Assembly: GCF_002127325.2 (NCBI RefSeq)
Contig: NC_035433.2
Location: 13,488,111 to 13,552,110 of the forward strand
Origin: Helianthus annuus
Lineage: Eukaryota; Streptophyta; Magnoliopsida; Asterales; Asteraceae
DNA length: 64,000 nt
Direction: 5' to 3'
The number at the start of each line of letters is the position of its first letter. The stretch's first letter is position 1. Positions 55,433 through 64,000 of this stretch are shown here, piece after piece. The notes under the pieces are model-generated. The model was given only the letters and a program-made list of their open reading frames with translations, was not told where the DNA came from and searched no databases. Position numbers and translations under genes: made by a program.

Positions 55433-58135
55433 TTGTACTCTTTGGCAGTTGTTGCTTCAGTTCCTCGAGAGACGTGGCACTCTCGACTGGGACATCCATC
55501 TGATGCTGTATTAGCTAGATTTCCATTTTTACACTTTGCAAATAAATCCATGCATTCACATTGTACTGCTTGTAGTATCTCGAAATCAACACGATTGCCA
55601 TTTGAGTCTATTGTTTCACATTCCATAGTACCTTTACATGTGATTCATTGTGATATTTGGGGTCCATCCCCTGTTATGTCTCGTGATGGTTTCAGATACT
55701 TTATCACATTCATTGATGATTTTAGCAGATTTACATGGATTTATCCACTCACACATCGCTCTCAAGCGGTTGATTCGTTTCATCATTTTAAACCGCTTGT
55801 TGAGAATCTCTTATGCACCATTAAGCACCTTCAGTGTGATGGTGCTCCCGAGCTTATTCATGGACCGATGGCCCGATATCTTTCTGAATCGGGAATCGCT
55901 TATTGTTTTTCCTGTCCATACACACCCCAACAAAATGGGGTTGCTGAGCGGAAAAACCGCCATCTTTCTGAGGTTGCTCGTGCACTTTTGTTTCATGCAC
56001 GTTTACCAAAGAAATTATGGTATGATGCTTATGCTACTGCAGCATTTCTTATTAACCGGTTACCTACACCGGTTCTTCATTACTCCTCTCCTTTTGAGAC
56101 ATTGTTTGGTTCTCGAGCGGACTATTCTATTCTTCGTACTTTTGGGTGTTTGTACTATTCGTTTCTTGGTGACACACGAGCGGATAAACTTTCACCCAAG
56201 TCTACTCTGTGCATTTTTGTTGGCTATGCACCATCTCATCTTGGATATCTTTGTTTTGATCCTCATACGTCTTGTACGTATACATCCCGACATGTGCGAT
56301 TTCATGAGACGATTTTTGATATTCCGGGCCGTTTGCCTACTTCCACATCTTCCTCTGTTTCTATTCCTTTTGATATTCCTCCTCCTTCGTTTCCGTCTTC
56401 TATTTCTTCATCATCTCCTACTGGTGTGTCTTCACCTATTGCTTCTTCTTCTTCTCCTCCTCCTCCTTCCCCTCCTCCTCCTCCACCACCACCTGTTCCG
56501 ACTCATCCGATGGTTACACGCTCTCATGATCATACACGGCAGCCGCGACAGTTTCCTGATCATGTTCTTCTTCATGTTTCTACTACTCCCACTACTGAGC
56601 CTTCCACATTTCGACAGGCTCAGCAGTACTCTGTTTAGTGGGATGCGATACGTGCTGAGATTGATGCTCTACATGCCATCCAGACTTGGCATCTGGTTCA
56701 GGCTCCCACGGATGCCAACATTGTTGGTTGTAAGTGGGTCTACAAGATTAAGCATAATCCTGATGTATTAGTGAGTCGCTATAAAATCCCGGCTTGTTGC
56801 CACGGGATTTCATCAGACTGAGGGTAGTGACTACACTGAGACTTTTAGTCCTGTGGTCAAGCCTACTACTATTCGTCTTGTTCTTTCAGTCGCCTTTTCT
56901 CGAGGATGGTCTATTCGACAGGTTGATGTCAACAATGCCTTTTTACATGGGGATCTGTCTGAGACTGTTTATATGACACAGCCCCCGAGATTTGTTGACA
57001 CATCTAGACCACATTATGTTTGTCGTCTGTAGAAGGCACTTTATGGCCTGAAGCAGGCTCCTAAAGCTTGGTTTTCCAAGCTATCCACAGCTCTTCTTGC
57101 TAATGGTTTCACTCAGTGTATTTCAGATGTATCTCTCTTCGTTTATAGTCAGGATTCGATACTTTGTTATGTCTTGATCTATGTTGATGACATCATTATT
57201 ACTGGGAGTTCTCCTGATTTTGTTTCTGGATTGATTGGACGCTTACACTCCCAGTTTGCGCTTAAGGATTTGGGTTAGTTGTCATATTTTCTGGGTGTTC
57301 AGGCTACTTTCTATAAGGATGTGTTACATTTATCACAGCAGTGCTACTTGCTTGATTGGTTACAGCGTACTGGTCTTGCTGATTGTCGACCATTATCTAC
57401 ACCTGTTTCTTCTGGTAGACAGTTTTCTCTACATACTGGTGATCCTTTATCTGATCCCACTACGTACCAGAGCACGGTTGGTGCGTTACAGTATCTTGTG
57501 CTGACACGACCAGAGATATAGCTTATGCGGTTAGTAAGGTGTCACAGTTTCTTCAGACACCTACTGACCGACATTGGGTCGCTGTCAAGCGTATTTTGCG
57601 GTATCTTAAGGGTACTATCTCTCATGGGTTATGCATACGTCGGTCTACTTGTTTTGATTTACATGCTTATAGTGATGCGGATTGGGCTGGTTGTCCCGAT
57701 GATTGACGTTCTACCACAGGTTATTGTGTTTTTCTTGGGCCCAACCTCATTAGTTCGAGCTCCAAGAAACAACATACAGTTGCTAGGTCGAGTACTGAGG
57801 CTGAGTATCGAGCTCTTGCTCATACAGCTGCTGAGTTACGGTGGATTACGTCTTTATTACATGAGTTGCATATTACGTTGACTTGCCCACCTTCTCTTTG
57901 GTGTGACAAAATTGGAGCTACATATCTTGCAGGCAACCCAGTATTTCATCAGCGCACTAAACACCTAGAGATTGACTTGCATTTCATTCGCGATATGGTT
58001 TTGGCGGGTACTCTACATGTTCGATATATTTCTACTATTTTGCAGATTGCGGATATTTTGACCAAAGGATTGTCCGGTGTTCGATTTGACAATCTGAGGT
58101 CCAAGCTTCACATGGATGCTTCCCATTTAGCTTGA
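55433..58135 (+). pseudogene. copia-2 integrase, RT and RNase H, multiply broken
   Basis: A Ty1/copia pol remnant. 55433-56638 is open: GAG-pre-integrase (WHSRLGHPSDAVLARFP; CTACSISK) and integrase (HCDIWGPSP; QCDGAPE; PQQNGVAERKN), then a Pro/Ser-rich linker. RT follows through shifting frames: [39 protein letters not shown] (about 57181-57210), then RNase H (YSDADWAGCPDD, SSTEAEYRALA region) and the tail to 58135. Stops are visible at about 56636, 57030, 57277 and 57704, plus frameshifts near 56790 and 57520. Gag and protease are missing. The 373-codon frame at 55650-56771 is only a shadow. Confidence 0.9.
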
Positions 58136-58314
58136 GGGGGCGTATTAGAGTATATATATGTGTAGTGTGTATCTATAGTTGTATAGTTGGATAGTTATGT
58201 TAGTTGAGAGGTAGTTGAGTTAGTTAAGGTAGGTTATAAATAGAAGATGTATCTTTCAGAAAAGGTTAATGAAAACAGTTTCTTACATCACACATTTCTG
58301 ATCTCACACAATTA
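58134..58314 (+). repeat. copia-2 polypurine tract and short 3' LTR
   Basis: GAGGGGG at 58134-58140 is followed by a short LTR starting about 58143 (TATTAGAG, expected TGTTAGAG, so the first G is mutated), with TATAAATA near 58234 and an end near 58286-58310. This is the short-LTR style of Ale/Retrofit-like copia elements. No 5' LTR was found. Confidence 0.6.
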
Positions 58315-58917
58315 CAAATCATTTACACCGTGCACACAAAATAAATTCTAATTTTCACGTATGAGATTCTTATGTCACAATCAACATCCACTTTCCAAGT
58401 CTAGTTTCCATTTTTGAGATTCTTAGAACCAGATTATACAATTTCCATGTCTAACTTTTAAGTTTGTGATTCTTAGACCCAACTTATACAATTTGAATAC
58501 CGTAAACAATGTATATTTGAAATGCATCAAGGACTTAGCAAAGGTAGTTTGTCATTTTTTTTAAATAAAGCCAAGGTATTACACAATATTGTTTCAATAG
58601 ACAAAGGTAAATGGGGAATGCTAGTAAGAGGGACGAATTGAAGGGCTTGTTTGAATGCCAGTGAATAGTGGTGGAGCAACATATACTTGTGCGTGTGGGT
58701 GGGATTTAGAAAAAATTTAGTGTAATTTAAAAGTAAAAATCCTTATCGTCTCACTTAAAAGCTCAGTTAAACTTTCTGATTGTCTCCCATAAAATAAATC
58801 TGGATCCGTCATTGCTAGCAGAGGTGGGGCATGACTTTAATGAAAGTAGCTAAGGAAGTTGAAACAATATTGTGATTTTGTGTATTTTATGGAGTTGTTT
58901 GATATTTTTATGTATAA
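58315..58917. other. AT-rich spacer
   Basis: No gene. A two-unit repeat of about 60 bp ('gattcttagaaccagattatacaattt' and 'gattcttagacccaacttatacaattt') lies near 58415-58495. Confidence 0.5.
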
Positions 58918-60087
58918 TGTCACACCCCGACCACGTAAAACAACAAATCATGGCGGAAACATCGGGGAGTGTTGTAACAGAATCATTGTTTCATAACACA
59001 TGGAAATTTGAAATTTTGTTTTATTGATTTAAAGAGTTACAATGTCTTAACAACAAAGAAACATAATATAATTAACTAGTCTTGCATCTTTTAATGTCAC
59101 TAAGGCCCAAGTCTGCCTATGTGTATCTTGATCAATCCTATGCATCATTTCCTGAAACACATGTGAAAATAGGTACGTCAGCATAAAAATGCATGTGAGA
59201 TACATAGGTTTTATTGATTTAGGATTCATGACTTATAAGTTTAAAGAAAAATGTTTAAGAAAAGTTAGTCATGATCCTTGTAAAATGTTTTCTTTTAAAA
59301 GTCATTTGAAAAACGATGATAAAATAGATGATATGTAAAGAATAATGTAAGGTTACATGAATAACCAAGTAAAAATGAGTTTGCATGAAATAAGTTGTTT
59401 TGTAAAACAAAATGTTTAGTGAAAATACGTTATTTGTGTAGAATGTAATAAGTCAAGTACTGAAATGGTTTAAATAACGCTACGATATGTAATACTATAA
59501 AAGCACTTATATATAGGAAGTACCAGCGGCGTAGCCACCATGCTTTTAACACATTACACACGCCTCGTTATTTAAATCACTTACCAAAACAAACCATCAA
59601 TGTAAAAATGTTTATGTATAGTCAAATGTCATATGTTTATGTAAAAACCATCAAATGTAAATCATGTAATGTGTAAACAAATGTTGTGTAGAGTGAATAA
59701 AAGCATTTATTGATTAAAAGCATTTATTCAACCCTATAAGAAAGTAATGTACAAAATAATGCATTTGATAAAATATAATCAAAAGTTATGTTTTGTAAGA
59801 TAATGCATGCTTTAGTGATACAACATCTATGCGGTTATGTTAAACGCCTACATTCAAGCCTTGAGACAGACGGATAACCTTAGAGTGAAGGTTATCAAAG
59901 AAAAATGTTTTCGGATTCGGTCATTCCTTCCACCCAAACAAACCTAGGGTTTTAGGAACGGGATTTGTCAAGTCCTATGGTACCACTACCTACTACCGAG
60001 CGGCATGATCGGTGTTAATGAATGTAATTTAGTTCCGTTAAACAAACCAAATGATATACCAAATGTTAAGCATGTTTTATGAAAATA

Positions 60088-60415
60088 ATGTACCTAGTAC
60101 GCTAAGTGAACATACAAGGTAGAGATGTATAACAATGTGTCCATATGTTACGAGAACATATGCAACAGAGATGCAATGTAAAACAATGTACTAAGTATGC
60201 TAAGTTAACATACAAAGCAGAAAAAGTCATGTAAATCAATGTGCTAGCATGCTCAGTAAACATACATAGCAGAAATGTAATGTAAAACAATGTGCTAGCA
60301 TGTTAAGTAAACTTACATAGCAAAAGAAATGAATGTAAAATAATGTGCTAGCATTCTAAGTAAACATACATAGCAAAACATAATGAAATTATGTACTAAT
60401 AGTGTACTAATGAAC
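60088..60415. repeat. six-copy ~52-bp tandem repeat
   Basis: Degenerate units with 'atgtgctagcatg...aagtaaacatacatagcag' start near 60090, 60137, 60188, 60241, 60292 and 60345. Spacing is 47-53 bp. The three right-hand units are the most alike. Confidence 0.75.
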
Positions 60416-61656
60416 ATAGCAAGTATATGATATGAAAACATGAAAACACGAAAGTAACAACTAGGCACATGTGTTTCACCCCAAAACAGTTTGAAAACAG
60501 TAAAAGAGGGGACTATGTACTCACTTGAGGGTGCTTAGAAGTCTTGAACAACAACCAAGCAAAGCTAGAGGGATCACGGAATCAAACGGCACCCTATGTA
60601 GATAACTACATAAATAACCGGACCTAAAACGGGAGATCGGATAGTATGAGGTTTTGTAAACCAAATGAGTGTTGGAACTCATATGATATGGTTTAACAAA
60701 ACCTACATACTAAAATGAAACCTAACCTAAGTGCTTACGACCCATCACGACCCGTTTAGGTAGCTTACGCTACTTTAACGCGTCGTTCACGTAAAATGCG
60801 TTCGGACCGCCTAACTAGTCCTATGACAAGTAACATATGCCTTAACATGTCTAATTATGTTGCCTAATCAGTTTAGATATCAAAAATTATGTTACATATG
60901 CTTAAAATGAATTTTGGTGCAAAAGGACATTTTGGTAACTTTCCTAAGGCATATATACTACCTATCATACAACTACTTAAATGAAGTGACCATATGGTAT
61001 AACCTCGGAAGGTTATTCCCTATACAACTTTGGTCACTTAATGTGTTTGGTCGGATCCTAGTGATCGACCAAACGGGTCGGGTTCGAAAGTATAAGCGAT
61101 TGTTTAGATCGCTTACCTTTACGACCCTAAATAAGCACAAATCTAAAAGTGACGAGTTAAACATGTTAAAACATGTTTAAGGAGGTTTGAAAACAGGTTT
61201 GGTATCAAGACAAAGGGTCTTGATACCCAAAAGTAGTTTGGTTACAAAATACGCAAGAATACGCATTTTGGCCGAAACTACGACTCGTCACTAAGCCTAG
61301 ATAACGTGGTAATCAGTAGGTATAGTCACTAGGGACTACAACTGTCGTGATTACGCTCGCGTTATGAAGTTCAAATGAACTTCGCATTGACCATAAACTG
61401 GTCAATGCAAAAAGTCAAACAAAGTTTGACTTTAACGCAAAAACGTAAAAGAACGAAAGAATACTTACTACGGGTCCAAGAATGGAAGCTTTGATCCGAT
61501 TACTCTCAGTTGTGAAGTAGATACTTGAACTTAGAGAGATGAAATCAGATTCAAAGGTGTGAGTTGCAACAAATGAATGGGGGTATTTATAGATTTCATG
61601 GAACCGTTAAGATCGTTCGTCGAATAACGTGCTTTAATCTCAACCGTACACATGTG

Positions 61657-61751
61657 CCCATGGTTTTGTAAAACCATGGGAGCCCCTAATATGAGCCCAT
61701 AGAATTGTAAAAACCATTAAATACCAGCCCATGGTATTGCAAAACCATGGG
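61657..61751. repeat. CCCATGG hairpin pair
   Basis: CCCATGGTTTT-GT-AAAACCATGGG at 61657-61680 is a perfect 11-bp inverted repeat. A near-copy, CCCATGGTATTGCAAAACC then ATGGG, is at 61728-61751, and a decayed third (GCCCATAGAATTGTAAAAACC) lies between them. Confidence 0.8.
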
Positions 61752-62450
61752 TTAAAACCATTAAATCTCAAATATGGACCAAGTTCAATGTATCTGCCAG
61801 AAATTTCAAAAATGGTCCCTGCACTTGTAAAACTTGATTTTTTTTGCATTTTTAAGCCCCGTTAACCCCATTTCAAAGCTCTAAAATAAAGCTAAAGTAT
61901 AGGGAACTTAAAATATGCTCAAAAACATCTTGGATGTCAGTTCGTTTGGTCGTACGGTTGCGTTGTTCGGTTAATTATGACGGAAATCGTAATGAACGTA
62001 AAAACGATCCAAATTACGCGACGAATGGAATTTTATCATGCCAATCACTAAAATAAAATATTTTAATGATTACATAAATTTTTGGATGTCTGGATATATT
62101 CAGGACGTAAGATATGCGCGAAAATGCAAACTTATGCACTTTTGACGCTTTTAGTCTCTATTGATCAAATAAGTTTATTTTAGCATACCGAACTCCTCAA
62201 AGCCTATTTCTAAGCTATGTAAAGGATATTTAGGTTATGCTTAACTTATGATCATGTTCCGGAAGGTCCGTTACAGTTCAAATCTGCAAACTTTCGTAGT
62301 TTGTCGAATTTACTCCCTGTAAGCGAATAAACTTGATTTCGGCACACCAAACCTTCCAAAACTTATTTCTAAGTTATGTAAAGGTTATTTAAGGTATGTT
62401 AAGCCTATGTCACTATTACAGAGTGTTTGTTGCATTAAACTGGTTATATT

Positions 62451-64000
62451 TGTGACAACCCGCATAATTACAAGTACTGTACAAATTAATTAACCCTAAT
62501 TATGTGCTTAATGATTGTGCTTGATTTCATCTGACGCTTTAAACTGCTTACTGATTTATGTTACATGCATACATGTGCATCCTTTACATACAGTCACTCC
62601 ATTTATTTCATACAGACTCTTAGTGACAAACCTGATGCACAAAGCACAGTTAGCACAGTGAGCGAATAACTCAGACACATGCTGACAATGCCAGCACATA
62701 GACAGATACTATTTTTAGGCCAGTATGGGCCAGAGATAAAGCACTACACCAGTATGGAGTGTAGGGAAGTGAGGACCATAAGACTGTGTCACTAGGTGAT
62801 AGTTTGAGTGCCGGAAAGTGCCTAAAATTCATTTTAAATACAAAATTCTGCATTTTCAGTAACAATTCAGCTTTTAACATGCTCGTATTATACAGAGTAT
62901 TGACTAAATGGTCCTGAACGCTTTCCTAAGTGTTGGAATTAATTTCATTACAAAAAGATGCATAAAAGACACTATGCGGTACAATTAAACGCTTTAACGG
63001 AATGATATGTAACCGAACAACCAGAAATTCCCCGGGACACCAAAATATTGTCAGAAATATTATTTTATCATTCTTAATTTATTACGGTCACAAAAATCCC
63101 CGTACACCATGTAAACGTGACATACACCCACTATACTTGAAAATACCCTTAACCTTCTAAATAAATACCTACTAATTACCTAAATTTTACATTATACCCC
63201 CCTCCAACCGAAAATCTGCCCATGATTACATAAATATCTTGTTTAGATTATGGTAAAGGTGATCTTTACTTCTATTGGCCAAGAATATTATGCATGATGA
63301 CACTAGGTTCTAGATTGCTCATATTTCCAAGGAAGCTCATCATCACCATCAAACCTACACTCAACCTCACCTCCCCCTCCCCTTATTTTCGGCTCCCCCT
63401 CCCCCATAACTGAAAATCACCACCACCATCTCTCACTACCTTCATCTTCTTCATACAAGTCCCCTCTCCAAGCTTGAAGAACATTCAAAGTAGTTACAAG
63501 TTGAAGGGCTCACGAAGAAGCTTTGTTCAAGTCTCTAGCACCACCATTCCTTCATCAACCTTGCACTAAGAATTCAAACCCTAGCCTTGTGCTAGTAGTA
63601 AGTCCCTTCACACCATTGTTTCATCTTGTTCTTGGTCATAATATTTAGTAGGATGATGATAATCAAGTGACAAAAGAAAATGAACACTAAAAAGTTGAAC
63701 ATGAAATTCTGCATAAAAACCCTATATAAAAAGGTTGTGTGAAGTTGAAATCTGGTTGGTTTAGGGTTGGTTAAAGCATGATTGAAGTTTGTACATTAAA
63801 TCATCGATAAACCATGGTTAGGGTCTTTGTTGATGTGTTTTTAGTAACTTCTACAATGTAAACAGCTTGCTGAGTTGTATTTACAGCCAACTTCAACAGG
63901 CTGTAACTGGACCGTTTTAAATCGAAAAACTGATTTTCTGAAGCCTAAAATGTGTATTTTGGAATAACTAAACAAATGGCACTGGACTCGTAATTTTTCG
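62451..64000 (+). repeat. LTR of a further gypsy-type element, runs off window
   Basis: It begins TGTGACAACCCGC, a common gypsy LTR start, precisely where the third-family LTR (copy 1: AAACTGGTTATTTTTACGC) is interrupted. It is therefore a younger insertion in plus orientation. C/T-rich tracts at 63350-63480 and 'ccctatataaaaagg' near 63719 may be promoter or leader parts. No coding region is seen before the window ends. Confidence 0.65.

Larger units (their letters stand above)
58918..62450 (-). repeat. LTR of the third gypsy-type family, copy 2
   Basis: The left end TGTCACACCCCGACC is an LTR 3' end on the minus strand. 60738-62450 aligns with 13638-16262. The LTR is interrupted at 62450 by another LTR before its own 5' end is reached, so 3.53 kb are visible. 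It contains the ~52-bp tandem repeats (60088-60415), twin hairpins (61657-61751) and a minus-strand TATAAATACCCCC at about 61568-61580. No primer site adjoins 58917, so it is a solo or broken LTR. Confidence 0.75.

Noticed and set aside
55650..56771. Long 373-codon plus-strand open frame rich in Leu
   Set aside because: It overlaps the copia-2 integrase in another frame; the integrase frame has all catalytic motifs, while this one is a low-complexity Leu/Phe shadow caused by T/C-rich codons.
60102..60290. 62-codon minus-strand frame with Cys/Tyr-rich repeats
   Set aside because: A translation of the ~52-bp tandem repeat; its regularity comes from the DNA repeat.
60088..60415. Regular repeat resembling a CRISPR-like array
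   Set aside because: Units are directly adjacent without unique spacers, degenerate, and in a plant LTR.

Overview
This is a repeat-dense plant nuclear window. A eudicot, most likely Asteraceae, is inferred from the style of the LTR ends, the initiator-Met tRNA primer sites, an L1-type LINE with DUF4283 ORF1, a sirevirus-like copia and an NPF (NRT1/PTR) transporter gene. The family placement rests on general resemblance only. There are no prokaryotic signals, rRNA genes, tRNA genes or CRISPR arrays. The only host gene I can support as intact is an NPF5-type transporter on the minus strand (44523-50228, four exons). Everything else is nested transposable elements and anonymous spacer.

Layout: 1-13637 is a minus-strand Ty3/gypsy element (gypsy1) with two ~2.99-kb LTRs (1058-4050 and 10644-13637) around a decayed internal region. 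The window also starts inside a second copy of the internal region, so the array reads internal-LTR-internal-LTR, as in a tandem three-LTR recombinant. It sits in a long LTR of another gypsy family (13638-16427), a second copy of which lies at 58918-62450. 16428-18780 is unassigned retroelement-like sequence. 18781-26668 is a plus-strand relative of gypsy1 (gypsy2) with a truncated 5' LTR and a similarly decayed pol. 26669-43127 is a very large sirevirus-like Ty1/copia element: gag, protease/integrase, RT/RNase H, an extra third coding region and a 3' LTR; its 5' LTR is missing. 43128-44522 is spacer with a zinc-knuckle fragment. The NPF gene follows, with a 3.9-kb intron. 50229-54085 is spacer and an Athila-type LTR. 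55433-58314 is a decayed short-LTR copia, and a new LTR begins at 62451 and runs off the window.

The most interesting signal is a family of LINE insertions, six copies (A-F), all ending in the same small hairpin plus poly(A) and all flanked by 11-18 bp target-site duplications that can be read directly. Three copies (D, E, F) are ordinary 5'-truncated pieces of the ORF2 3' end. The other three (A, B, C) carry a 5' leader, an ORF1 (DUF4283 plus zinc knuckle) and a 3' UTR, with no ORF2 at all. They look like a plant counterpart of mammalian HAL1 'half-L1' elements: an ORF1-only passenger that shares the 3' recognition end of an autonomous LINE. A second theme is gypsy1/gypsy2: their LTR similarity differs (gypsy1 nearly identical, so recent; gypsy2 older), yet both carry a similarly eroded pol, which suggests a non-autonomous family mobilised in trans.
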